DNA from: CAZQCV01 sp964591665
GTDB lineage: Bacteria > Patescibacteriota > Minisyncoccia > Phycocordibacterales > UBA9973
DNA: 37,357 nt
Direction: 5' to 3'
Assembly (NCBI GenBank): GCA_964591665.1
Contig: CAZQCV010000005.1
Span: 1-37,357 of the forward strand
Positions 16,484 to 24,531 of the stretch are shown piece by piece. A model generated the notes under the pieces. It saw nothing but the letters and a program-made list of their open reading frames with translations. It was not told the DNA's origin and searched no databases. Every line of letters starts with the position of its first letter. The stretch's first letter is position 1. A program made the position numbers and the translations under genes.

Positions 16484-16512
16484 AAAAAACACCTTCATCC
16501 GAAGGTGTTTTT
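16484..16512. terminator. Bidirectional intrinsic terminator
   Basis: Perfect stem ACACCTTC (16489-16496) / GAAGGTGT (16501-16508) with loop ATCC, flanked by an A-run on the left and a T-run on the right, so it ends rpmA on the + strand and the Cys-rich operon on the - strand. Confidence 0.85.
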
Positions 16513-16516
16513 TATA

Positions 16517-18214
16517 TTAATCAACTGACTGCTGATAACATTTTTCGCAATAAATAATTTCTGGACGATCTGGTGCATATGAAGTTTGCACCGAAACACC
16601 ACATTGTTGGCATGATCTCTGAAACAATCCAGGCTTGTTTACCCTACCAAATCTTCGTTGTTGTCGGCATTTCCAACAAGACGATGGATACGGCATAGAC
16701 ATCTTTTGTAAAAGATATATTTCAAGTTCTGTAATATTATATGGCAGACCACAGGTGTCACAATCTATAACTTCTCCTATAATATCATTTGAGACTTCAG
16801 CTGAAGATCTAGCCAATGATTGTTGTGGTAACGTAATCGTGTATATATTCTCTTTTTTATCATACCAAGACAGTTCTTCATTGATCGCCTGTTCTTTTGT
16901 CTTTGGAAAAAAATCTTTTACGATAGCTTCATTGTATGCATACGGTGAAAACGATAGTGGAAAAAATTCACCATATGGATAATCTTTACCCGAAGGGTCT
17001 ATGTATGGACGATGTTTCATATCTTCGATAATATGTTTTTTTAGAGTAAGATATTCTTCTTTTGAATACTGCTTGTTTAAAATACAATAATTTTTACGTT
17101 TTAAGTTTACACAACCAAAACAATTATTTGTTTGGACTGCATGCATACAATATTCGTTATCGAGTGCTTGTGGCCAGCATTGCATGCAAAACTTATTATT
17201 ATACCCACCTTCGCCGACCGTAATGCACTCATAGAGATGTTCAGCACCTGCGCCCCAAACCGTATAATCGTAGCAATCTTTAGTAGGCCCAAGTGTGAGA
17301 AAAGAAACAAACTTTGAATCTTCGACCGAAGAAACCATATAACCATGTTCTATGTTCTTTGATTCGTAGACATAATCCCCTGTTGTATTGACGTTTAGAT
17401 TATTTCCTGTTGTAGCACGATATGGGTGTTGTAACCAGAATTTTGACGCCTCTTCATATGTTCGAGCTCTTCCCTCTCTTGTATCCAAACGCATAGTTTG
17501 TAGTCTTTCAAAGTACTCTTCTTTTGAATACTGCACGTTATAGATACAATAACTTTTATTTCGTAGATTTACACATCCAATACAATCAGTGCAGCCAAAA
17601 CACGCTCGAGAAAAATGAACACTGACGCAGGCATCTAATTCTTCAGAATGTGAACACATATAACATTTATTAATACCAATACACTCGTAGCAGAGTTCTG
17701 AATTTTTTGCGCGATAACAATCAAGAGATTCTTTAACGTGCGCTAGGAGGAATGAATATGCAGTTTTCTCTACATAATCAGCATGAAATATCATATACGA
17801 ATCTTTACAATACGCAATAGCATTTGCATATTTTGTATTTACAAGTGAGGTGTGGAGTGACTCAAGCGCAGCAAAAGGTGATCTATCACGAAGTTCGAGA
17901 ACCTGTTCTAAAAAGTTTTTATTTGGATCATAATCCATGGCATACTCCGTACCATCCCAATCGTCAGCCCAATAACATGATTGACAGAACACACGATGTG
18001 GTTTTTCTGGATGATGAGTGGTTATAATATCATCACCACACTTATCACACTTTCTTTTATAAAGATTGTACCAGTTTAGAAACGAAAGTCTGCGGAACAA
18101 TCGACACGGTGGACACCATGTCGGCGGCGGGACGTTCATTTTGGTATAAAAAGCAAAATCATCTGATTGAATAGTGAACGACGTATTACAGTTTCTGCAG
18201 TTCCTTATTTCCAT
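16517..18214 (-). CDS. Large cysteine-rich zinc-ribbon protein, paralogue 1 (565 aa)
   Basis: Function unknown. About 36 of 565 residues are cysteine, mostly as CxxC pairs, and no signal peptide is visible, so a cytoplasmic zinc protein is likely. The N-terminal module has C6/C9, C34/C37, C56/C59, C77/C80; the C-terminal module has C485/C488, C513/C516, C535/C538, C556/C559. The gaps are identical (25, 19 and 18 residues), and both share a FY.K or LLQK patch, P-rich turn, CR..RR and a P.[KR]P...C..CY ending, so the protein has the same two-ribbon module at each end. Between them lie two copies of a C..C..NL..K.YCI.N.QYSKEEY repeat (211-234, 365-388) separated by Cys-rich, aromatic-rich sequence that may form a solenoid. 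It starts 3 nt after paralogue 2 and ends at a strong terminator. Confidence 0.88.
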   Translation of the reverse strand: MEIRNCRNCNTSFTIQSDDFAFYTKMNVPPPTWCPPCRLFRRLSFLNWYNLYKRKCDKCGDDIITTHHPEKPHRVFCQSCYWADDWDGTEYAMDYDPNKNFLEQVLELRDRSPFAALESLHTSLVNTKYANAIAYCKDSYMIFHADYVEKTAYSFLLAHVKESLDCYRAKNSELCYECIGINKCYMCSHSEELDACVSVHFSRACFGCTDCIGCVNLRNKSYCIYNVQYSKEEYFERLQTMRLDTREGRARTYEEASKFWLQHPYRATTGNNLNVNTTGDYVYESKNIEHGYMVSSVEDSKFVSFLTLGPTKDCYDYTVWGAGAEHLYECITVGEGGYNNKFCMQCWPQALDNEYCMHAVQTNNCFGCVNLKRKNYCILNKQYSKEEYLTLKKHIIEDMKHRPYIDPSGKDYPYGEFFPLSFSPYAYNEAIVKDFFPKTKEQAINEELSWYDKKENIYTITLPQQSLARSSAEVSNDIIGEVIDCDTCGLPYNITELEIYLLQKMSMPYPSSCWKCRQQRRFGRVNKPGLFQRSCQQCGVSVQTSYAPDRPEIIYCEKCYQQSVD

Positions 18215-18217
18215 ATA

Positions 18218-19963
18218 TTACAAAACTTCTTTTTTATAACAGTCATCACAATAAATGATTTCTGGACGCTCAGGCGCATAACTGGTCTCAAATTCGTTCG
18301 TACAAGCCTCCTGGTGTCCATGAGACGAGACTTTACACATACATGATCTATGCCAGAGTTTTAGTGGTGAACGTTTTACAAAGCGAGCTTTGTGGCGACA
18401 CTGATAACATCGACGAGGAAGTGGAATACCAAGACGTCTATAAAATAACAACTCACTTGATGTTACTTTAAAAGCACCAGAACATCTCGAAGAACCAGAC
18501 ACAGTATCACACGCAATAATGTCGTCAACGATAGTATCATCAACGTCTCTTATGTTGTCAGGGATGGACACACTGAGCATCGTCGGTACATACTTCTTTG
18601 AATCTTTTTCTCTATACGCATACCCATGTTCCAAAATCTGTTCTTGGGTCAGTGGGAAAAAATCATTTGCGACTGTTTCATTATAGGCAAAAGGAGACAG
18701 CTCAGTCGGAAAAAATTCACCATATCTATATACCCTACCCTTTTTATCAACATACGGCATCTGCATCATATGTTCTTTTATTTTAGGCAAAAGTTCAAAG
18801 TATTCTTCTTTAGTATATTGCTTATTTAAAATACAGTATGATTTGTTACGCAAACCAATGCAGCCAAAACAATTAGTACAACTATAGCAGTTGAACGAAT
18901 ATTCTACTTCTGTTGAATAATACACAACTGATGTAGCTACAAATTTACCACCACCAGCACCACCATCAAATGATTCATAGAGTGTATCACCCCAACCAAT
19001 ACCTGGACCACAGTAATAACATTCATTGAGACCTTTTGCACCCCAAAAGGTATAGGCACTGTCTTTTACTCCGCCACTAATATCAAAGCATGCTGTACAA
19101 TTATTTGCATGGTCAATATTATCTCCTGTAGCATTTTGACTGTTCAAAATAGTTGCATAACGATGTATAGATTGCTCTTTAAGCTTTTCAAACTGTTTTT
19201 TTAGTTTTTCTATAACAACAAAACTCCCCAAATCATAGGCTTTTAATTTTTCAAAATAATCTTCTTTAGAATATTGTACATTTTCAAAAACGTAACTTTT
19301 ATTACGAAGGTTTGAAGACATAAAACAGTGTGTGCACCCCTTACAATCATATAAAAAGTATGAGTCTGTCGTGGTAATTGTTTTTTCAGAATAAAAAAGT
19401 TTATATGCTTCTGAACAATAGATATCTTCATAGCAAAATTCACTTTTATGTACAGCACAAAGATCTAAACAGTCTTTGGTTTCAGAGATCGAATCACTAT
19501 ACATAGTTCGTTCCACTTTCCAGGAAGCAGAGCAAAGATATGAGTCGTAACTTTCTTCAGCGACATTACAATAATCACTATTCACTGCTTTTGAATTAGA
19601 GAGAGATTGAAATGGTATTACATTACGTAAATCTTTCCATTGGTCAAAAAATGTTTTTGAAAAATCATAATCGCTTCCATAGTCAAATGGATCCCAGGCG
19701 TCACTCCACCAGTACTTTTGGTCAACCACATTCATCTGTACATCTGGATGATATATAGATATCAGGTCCTTACCAGTAACGTTATCGGGGCGATGATAGA
19801 GTGCATGCGTGTTTCTCCATGTAAATCTTCTTTGATGTGAGCATTCTGGACAAAATGTCGGTGGCGGAACTTTTATCTTGTCATAAAAAACAAAGTCTTC
19901 TGGTTGTATAATAAATACGGCTTTACAGTTCTGACATGTTTTGTTTTCTGATTGATATGCCAT
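18218..19963 (-). CDS. Large cysteine-rich zinc-ribbon protein, paralogue 2 (581 aa)
   Basis: Paralogue of the downstream 565-residue protein with the same plan. The first N-terminal ribbon is intact (C10/C13, C38/C41), but at the second-ribbon positions (60, 63, 81, 84 by spacing) the residues are D, T, D and Y, so that zinc site is lost although the IYHPD and KYWW surroundings persist. The C-terminal module keeps the spacing but has insertions (C485...C494, C519/C522, C541...C554, C572/C575). Two central repeats occur at 210-236 (partly degenerate: NLRNKSYVFENVQYSKEDY) and 365-388 (C..C..LRNKSYCILNKQYTKEEY), followed by a block shared with paralogue 1 (YGEFFP, SPFAYNE, NDFFP.T.EQ). About 31 cysteines in total. 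It follows rplI by 11 nt. Function unknown. Confidence 0.88.
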   Translation of the reverse strand: MAYQSENKTCQNCKAVFIIQPEDFVFYDKIKVPPPTFCPECSHQRRFTWRNTHALYHRPDNVTGKDLISIYHPDVQMNVVDQKYWWSDAWDPFDYGSDYDFSKTFFDQWKDLRNVIPFQSLSNSKAVNSDYCNVAEESYDSYLCSASWKVERTMYSDSISETKDCLDLCAVHKSEFCYEDIYCSEAYKLFYSEKTITTTDSYFLYDCKGCTHCFMSSNLRNKSYVFENVQYSKEDYFEKLKAYDLGSFVVIEKLKKQFEKLKEQSIHRYATILNSQNATGDNIDHANNCTACFDISGGVKDSAYTFWGAKGLNECYYCGPGIGWGDTLYESFDGGAGGGKFVATSVVYYSTEVEYSFNCYSCTNCFGCIGLRNKSYCILNKQYTKEEYFELLPKIKEHMMQMPYVDKKGRVYRYGEFFPTELSPFAYNETVANDFFPLTQEQILEHGYAYREKDSKKYVPTMLSVSIPDNIRDVDDTIVDDIIACDTVSGSSRCSGAFKVTSSELLFYRRLGIPLPRRCYQCRHKARFVKRSPLKLWHRSCMCKVSSHGHQEACTNEFETSYAPERPEIIYCDDCYKKEVL

Positions 19964-19974
19964 ATATAGTGATA

Positions 19975-20424
19975 TTATTGACCAGTGACCTTAAGCGTCA
20001 GCGTAAAAGATTTCCCTAACTTTTTTTTATCACCAACGGTAACTGGGTATGAACCTGTATGTTTTATAACAGGAACAAATAAATGCTCAAGTGGCACATG
20101 CACTTCAAGTGCTGTTTTTATTGCATCGTATACTTCCCGTTCAGTAAGCGCACCAAAGAGTGATCCAGAAGCATTAACTTTTCGAGTGATAATTACTTCT
20201 TTTTCATGAACACGAAACAACTCGCGAAGAAGCAACTCAGTTCGTAGCTGTTTATCAGACTCAACTTTTTGCTTTGAGTTCTCAAGTTTTTGAATTTTTT
20301 CTTTTGTTGCTGGCTCACCAAGCTTACGAGGTATGATAAAGTTTTGAGCATATCCATCAGGAATTTCTTTGACTTCACCACGTCTACCAACATTTTTTAC
20401 ATCTGTGAGGAGAAGAATTTTCAT
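19975..20424 (-). CDS. rplI: 50S ribosomal protein L9
   Basis: Two-domain protein binding 23S rRNA near the L1 stalk base. The N-terminal domain is unmistakable (MKILLLTDVKNVGRRGEVKEI, then GYAQNFIIPRKLG), followed by a long charged connecting helix (about 45-75) and a C-terminal domain (SGSLFGALTEREV). Its 149 residues are the usual length. L9 is reported missing from several CPR lineages such as Microgenomates, so its presence mildly favours a Parcubacteria-type host. It starts 8 nt after the protease gene. Confidence 0.95.
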   Translation of the reverse strand: MKILLLTDVKNVGRRGEVKEIPDGYAQNFIIPRKLGEPATKEKIQKLENSKQKVESDKQLRTELLLRELFRVHEKEVIITRKVNASGSLFGALTEREVYDAIKTALEVHVPLEHLFVPVIKHTGSYPVTVGDKKKLGKSFTLTLKVTGQ

Positions 20425-20432
20425 ATGTAGTA

Positions 20433-21653
20433 TTATTTATCGAGTAAGTATGCTGCTGCTTTCTCAAGCACAGGGTCACGTTTCTTTTCCAAGTCATCTT
20501 TTGTTATTTTTACTTCAATATCAGGAGTGATACCCTTTTCTGAAATAGAGTTTCCTTTTGGGGTAAGCCATTTTGCTACGGTAATTTTTATCGCTGTATC
20601 AGCAGTAAGTGGTACTAATTCCTGAACAGATCCTTTACCAAAAGTTTGTGTACCAAAAACTTTAGCAACTCCGTTCTCTTGAAGTGCTCCAGTCATAATC
20701 TCAGACGCTGAAGCAGAACCACCGTCAACAAGTACTGCAATTTTAAGATTTGATACCGGGAGCGTATACCCACGACTGCGATACGTTTGTGGTTGTCCTT
20801 TCGATCCAAAGTCTTCTGTAACAATACTTGCGCCTTGAGGTAAAAACCAACTAGACATATCTATTGCTGCCTCGAGAAGACCACCAGGATTACCACGTAG
20901 ATCAAGAATCAGTTTAGTACTGCCACTGGCAACAAATCCTTGCAACTCTTTTTGAAAGAGGCTTGCGACATCTGTACCAAAATTATATACGCTAATCACA
21001 TAAACACCATCAGCGCGTTTTTTTGACTCAACAACAGGAACTTTTATAATATCCCGAGTAATCTTAATAGTGAGCGGTTCGATTTCACCTTCTCGATATA
21101 CGGTTAGAATAACTTGTGTTCCTGCTTCACCTCGGATCAATTTAATAGCCTCATCGACAGTCATTTCACTCGTGATCTTATTACCAATTTTAAATATTTT
21201 ATCTCCAGATTTTATGCCAGCTTTTTCTGCAGGACTGCCTTTGATTGGCGCTACTACGGTAAGTATTTTGTCTTTAATACCAACCTCCATACCAACTCCG
21301 GAAAACTTATTATCAATGGTTTCAGCAAATTGCTTTGCCTCTTCTGGTGGAAAGAATGTCGAATATGGATCATTCAAAGAACCCACGAGTCCTTTCACTG
21401 CGCCCCATACGCGATCCTGATCCCCTAATTTACCCGCATCCGGTGATTTTTCATTTATAATATTCCAAGCCTTCCAAAACGGCTCAAAATCAACAGACGT
21501 AACAACTTGTGGTTCTTTATGCTCGACACCACTAACCCGTTCAATCCACGGGCGTTTTGAGTACCCAAAAGCGGTTCCTATTGAAAAAGAGACTGCAATT
21601 ATTACTATGATAAGTGCATAACTTAATATTTTTTTCTTATTATCAAAAATCAT
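20433..21653 (-). CDS. ctpA: Carboxyl-terminal processing protease, S41 family
   Basis: Membrane-anchored serine protease acting outside the cytoplasm on C-termini of exported proteins. The 406-residue protein has an N-terminal hydrophobic anchor (about 9-30), a PDZ domain (about 115-195; GVGMEVGIKDKI, then SPAEKAGIKSGDKI) and the S41 catalytic domain with DLRGNPGGLL near 251, catalytic S315 in GGSASASEIM, and the general-base lysine K340 in TFGKGSVQ. All key residues are present. It lies 16 nt after the 78-residue membrane protein and is followed closely by rplI. Confidence 0.93.
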   Translation of the reverse strand: MIFDNKKKILSYALIIVIIAVSFSIGTAFGYSKRPWIERVSGVEHKEPQVVTSVDFEPFWKAWNIINEKSPDAGKLGDQDRVWGAVKGLVGSLNDPYSTFFPPEEAKQFAETIDNKFSGVGMEVGIKDKILTVVAPIKGSPAEKAGIKSGDKIFKIGNKITSEMTVDEAIKLIRGEAGTQVILTVYREGEIEPLTIKITRDIIKVPVVESKKRADGVYVISVYNFGTDVASLFQKELQGFVASGSTKLILDLRGNPGGLLEAAIDMSSWFLPQGASIVTEDFGSKGQPQTYRSRGYTLPVSNLKIAVLVDGGSASASEIMTGALQENGVAKVFGTQTFGKGSVQELVPLTADTAIKITVAKWLTPKGNSISEKGITPDIEVKITKDDLEKKRDPVLEKAAAYLLDK

Positions 21654-21669
21654 ACAAAAGATCTCTTAT

Positions 21670-21906
21670 TTATAAGGTTTCAGAGGTATCTGCAGCTGCC
21701 TCTATAGTTTCAGGGACAGATTCTGTAAAAGTTTTAGTGCTATACACTTTATGAAATTTACGACGGGCATTGCGAGTATACGCAAGCACTATAAGGAAAA
21801 TCCCGACGAGTGCAACAATAATATACTTCCACAAAACGGGCACCCCTATAAAAGGAACTACTATAAGCAATAATCCGGTAAGACCGATGATTTGAGTATA
21901 TGTCAT
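21670..21906 (-). CDS. Small hypothetical membrane protein (78 aa)
   Basis: Not recognised. The 78-residue product has two hydrophobic segments (about 6-22 and 27-43) joined by a tight turn, then a basic stretch (TRNARRKFHK) and an acidic/Thr-rich tail, so it is a small hairpin membrane protein with both ends likely cytoplasmic. It is the first gene of a unit running into the ctpA-type protease, which suggests, without proving, a role connected with that protease. An extended -10 promoter lies 8 nt before the ATG. Confidence 0.7.
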   Translation of the reverse strand: MTYTQIIGLTGLLLIVVPFIGVPVLWKYIIVALVGIFLIVLAYTRNARRKFHKVYSTKTFTESVPETIEAAADTSETL

Positions 21907-21914
21907 ACTTCAAT

Positions 21915-21923
21915 AGTATACCA
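21915..21923 (-). promoter_or_regulatory. Extended -10 promoter of the 78-aa gene
   Basis: On the - strand TGG-TATACT, an extended -10 element, ends 8 nt before the ATG at 21906. There is no good -35 at 17 nt. Transcription would start at about the start codon, giving a leaderless mRNA for the 78-aa/ctpA/rplI/Cys-rich unit. Confidence 0.55.
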
Positions 21924-21958
21924 TACTGGATGTTATAAAAACAGAGAATATTACTAGA

Positions 21959-22669
21959 TTATGCTTTCGAATATTTGACAAGAGTGCCGATGCAAACGAC
22001 AAATTCACCCTTTTGTTTTAAAGGATTTTTTTGTAAATACTCTAGAACTTCACGAGGCGTTCCTGTATAAATATCCTCAAATTTTTTTGTGAGTTCTCTA
22101 CCGATCGTGACATATTTATCAGTATATTCAAGTACAGGGATGAGAGCTTCTAAGAATTTAATAATACGATGAGATGACTCATACACCACACTAGTCATAT
22201 CACTTGCGCCTATTTTTTGAATAAGAGTAGCTCTACCTTTTTTATGAGGTAAAAAACCGTAGAAAACCCACGAAGATGTGTCGAGTGGACATGCAGATAT
22301 GATCGTAGTTAGTGCACTTGCTCCCGGAATAGGTACGACAGTTACTTCATCTTTATATGTACTATATATATACGAAACAAGAAGACTACCTGGATCAGAA
22401 ATACCGGGAGTGCCAGCATCGCTCACAAGACCAACCGATTGACCTTGTTTTAGTAAATCACCAATCTTTGCATGCGTAGCGTTTGTAGCATGAGCATTGT
22501 ACGAATACATTTTTTTATGTATTGAATACCGATCAAGCAACACTTTTGTTGTCCGTGTATCTTCTGCGAAGAGCACATCGAGATTTTTAAGCACCTCAAC
22601 AGCTCGATACGTAATATCTCCGAGATTTCCTATCGGTGTCGCAATAATATAAAGTGTTCCGTATGTCAT
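21959..22669 (-). CDS. rsmI: 16S rRNA (cytidine1402-2'-O)-methyltransferase
   Basis: SAM-dependent tetrapyrrole-methylase-fold enzyme that 2'-O-methylates C1402 in the ribosomal decoding centre. The 236-residue product has the family motifs LYIIATPIGNLGDITYRA at residues 6-23, FAEDTRTT near 34, and GLVSDAGTPGISDPG near 79. The domain then ends with GEFVVCIG near the C-terminus, slightly shorter than the E. coli enzyme (286), which is common in small genomes. It begins 9 nt after the DUF2177 gene. Confidence 0.94.
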   Translation of the reverse strand: MTYGTLYIIATPIGNLGDITYRAVEVLKNLDVLFAEDTRTTKVLLDRYSIHKKMYSYNAHATNATHAKIGDLLKQGQSVGLVSDAGTPGISDPGSLLVSYIYSTYKDEVTVVPIPGASALTTIISACPLDTSSWVFYGFLPHKKGRATLIQKIGASDMTSVVYESSHRIIKFLEALIPVLEYTDKYVTIGRELTKKFEDIYTGTPREVLEYLQKNPLKQKGEFVVCIGTLVKYSKA

Positions 22670-22678
22670 AAGAATAAT

Positions 22679-23071
22679 CTATTCAAAAAACGGTAACACA
22701 AGAAAAACAAATAAAGATGCCAACATAACAGCAATACTTCCCCATACAATATCAATGAGACTGAAAACCCCCGTCCAAGCTGCAAGGGTTGCAAGGTTTG
22801 TAAGATTATAGACACCGTATGTAACAAGACCGAGTAACAATCCCCTACCCAAAACTCCTCCCGCACGCACTCGACCACGGTCTGCACCAACCACAAAATA
22901 CCTTATAGCAACTGCAAGTATAAAATATACCAATAGCGCAGGTCCTATATTAAACGAAGCGGTCAACGGAAACATATTTTTATATACGGATAAGGCAATA
23001 CCTTGAACCCAGACCACGTCAAGAAGAATCAACGAAATCATTCCAAGGACAACAGTAATGATGGTATACAT
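22679..23071 (-). CDS. DUF2177-family membrane protein
   Basis: A 130-residue integral membrane protein with about four transmembrane segments. The C-terminal block GLVTYGVYNLTNLATLAAW followed by DIVWGSI matches the signature of DUF2177, and an LDVVW motif near residue 17 matches its N-terminal pattern. The biochemical function of the family is unknown. It is the first gene of a short unit with rsmI; a TATACT box 8 nt before the ATG may be the promoter. Confidence 0.85.
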   Translation of the reverse strand: MYTIITVVLGMISLILLDVVWVQGIALSVYKNMFPLTASFNIGPALLVYFILAVAIRYFVVGADRGRVRAGGVLGRGLLLGLVTYGVYNLTNLATLAAWTGVFSLIDIVWGSIAVMLASLFVFLVLPFFE

Positions 23072-23079
23072 ATATCGAT

Positions 23080-23085
23080 AGTATA
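23080..23085 (-). promoter_or_regulatory. Probable -10 box of the DUF2177-rsmI unit
   Basis: TATACT on the - strand, ending 8 nt before the ATG at 23071, with no strong -35. The 124-nt gap between here and trhO also contains a perfect small hairpin (TGTAGT-TTTT-ACTACA, 23146-23161) without a U-tract. Confidence 0.45.
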
Positions 23086-23195
23086 TACTATTTAGCCCAA
23101 AATAAAAACCACGCGGATAGGACGCGCAGTTCTTATATTATTGAGTGTAGTTTTTACTACATCGACCAGATATATTTAGTATATCATGATTTTTA

Positions 23196-24083
23196 TTATG
23201 CAACCTGTGGATTTCTCGCAAAGGTGTGTTTTTTACACATGACGCTTCTATCAGTTCCACAATCGGTGCAACAAATGAAATGCTTGTGACAATCGATATT
23301 TGCACAATTCACATATGTCTCACTTGGTTTATTACATAGTTCACATCTACCAATAACTTCGTGTGTATTTTCGTCTTCAAAGTGCATTACTTTTCGTTTA
23401 TCAAAAACATAGAGTGATCCTTTAAAATCTTTTCCTGGATATTTTTCCATATAAGAAACCATACCACCATCGAGTTGATATACATCGGTAAAACCTTCAC
23501 GTTTAAGGAGTCCAGATGCTTTCTCGCAACGAACACCTCCCGTGCACACCGTAAGAACCGTTTTATCTTTGAGATGTTCAATCGTTGACAGCTTTTCTTT
23601 TAAATCTCTAAAATTTTCAAGTCCAGGAAAAACGGTGTTTTCAAATTTACCTACGAGCAATTCATAATCGTTCCGCATGTCTACAATGTAAAATTCTTTT
23701 TGTTCTTCATACCACTTTCGAAGCTCTTTTGGTGCTAGATGCGTACCAGTAAGCTCGTTAGGATTAATGTCCTCGTCATGGTCATGAAGATGGAGCGAAA
23801 CTATCTCTTTGCGTACCTTTACAGAGAGCCGAGGGAATGCATCACCAATACCTTCACTTTTTTTCCAGTGAATATCACGGAATTTTTTGTTCTGTTTCAT
23901 CCATGCAACATATTTTTCTGTTGCTTCTACAGTACCTTCAAGAGTACCATTGATCCCTTCCTCTGCAACAATAATACGCCCTTTAAGATCAAGTGCCTCG
24001 CAAAAAGCACGTTGACGTTCCATTTCAACTTTAGGGTCTTCAATGTTGCAATATTTATAATAAAGTAAGATTTGATATTTCAT
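23196..24083 (-). CDS. trhO: tRNA uridine(34) hydroxylase, rhodanese family
   Basis: TrhO (YceA) makes 5-hydroxyuridine at tRNA position 34 in an O2-dependent reaction. The 295-residue product has the N-terminal acylphosphatase-like domain (EEGINGTLEG near 41), the rhodanese domain with active-site C180 in CTGGVRCEK, and a C-terminal Cys-rich zinc-like region (CELCNKPS...CANIDCHKHFICCTDC). It lies 5 nt after atpC and so appears to ride at the end of the ATP synthase operon, an unusual position. Confidence 0.92.
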   Translation of the reverse strand: MKYQILLYYKYCNIEDPKVEMERQRAFCEALDLKGRIIVAEEGINGTLEGTVEATEKYVAWMKQNKKFRDIHWKKSEGIGDAFPRLSVKVRKEIVSLHLHDHDEDINPNELTGTHLAPKELRKWYEEQKEFYIVDMRNDYELLVGKFENTVFPGLENFRDLKEKLSTIEHLKDKTVLTVCTGGVRCEKASGLLKREGFTDVYQLDGGMVSYMEKYPGKDFKGSLYVFDKRKVMHFEDENTHEVIGRCELCNKPSETYVNCANIDCHKHFICCTDCGTDRSVMCKKHTFARNPQVA

Positions 24084-24088
24084 ATATT

Positions 24089-24523
24089 TTATCTTCTATA
24101 TTTTCTTACTTTCCATTTATCACCCACACTTGCACGAGTAATCGATCGGGCTAATTCTGCTTGGAAATACTCCATATCAACAATTTCTTCATTCTGAGCT
24201 TTTTTCTTAAGCTCTTCTGCACGTTTCTTTGCTTCAGTAATAGCCTCATCGGTAAGTTCAGAAACATGTTCAGCAAAGTCTGCAAGAATAGCAACTTCAC
24301 CACCATCAATCCGTGCAAAACCTCCAACTACAGCAACAGGGATATATTCATCACCAACTACCGCAACAATGTCTCCTCGAGAAAGTTGAGTAACGAGTGG
24401 TATATGATTTGGCAGTATAGTAATTTCACCTGCAAGTGTTGGCAAAGTCACTTGATCAACTTGCTCATCAAACAAAACACGATCTGGCGTCAAAATTTTG
24501 AATTGTATTTTTTTTGTTGCCAT
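24089..24523 (-). CDS. atpC: ATP synthase epsilon subunit
   Basis: Central-stalk regulatory subunit of F1. The 144-residue protein has the N-terminal beta-sandwich (ILTPDRVLFDEQVDQVTLPTLAGE...LPNHIPLVTQL) with the GGFARIDGGEVAILADFAE end, then a C-terminal two-helix region rich in Lys/Glu. The normal gene order atpD-atpC is kept with an 8-nt gap. Confidence 0.94.
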   Translation of the reverse strand: MATKKIQFKILTPDRVLFDEQVDQVTLPTLAGEITILPNHIPLVTQLSRGDIVAVVGDEYIPVAVVGGFARIDGGEVAILADFAEHVSELTDEAITEAKKRAEELKKKAQNEEIVDMEYFQAELARSITRASVGDKWKVRKYRR

Positions 24524-24531
24524 ATAGTTAA

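Noticed and set aside
23146..23161. TGTAGT-TTTT-ACTACA hairpin as a terminator of trhO
   Set aside because: Only six base pairs and no U-tract on the - strand, so termination here is not supported.
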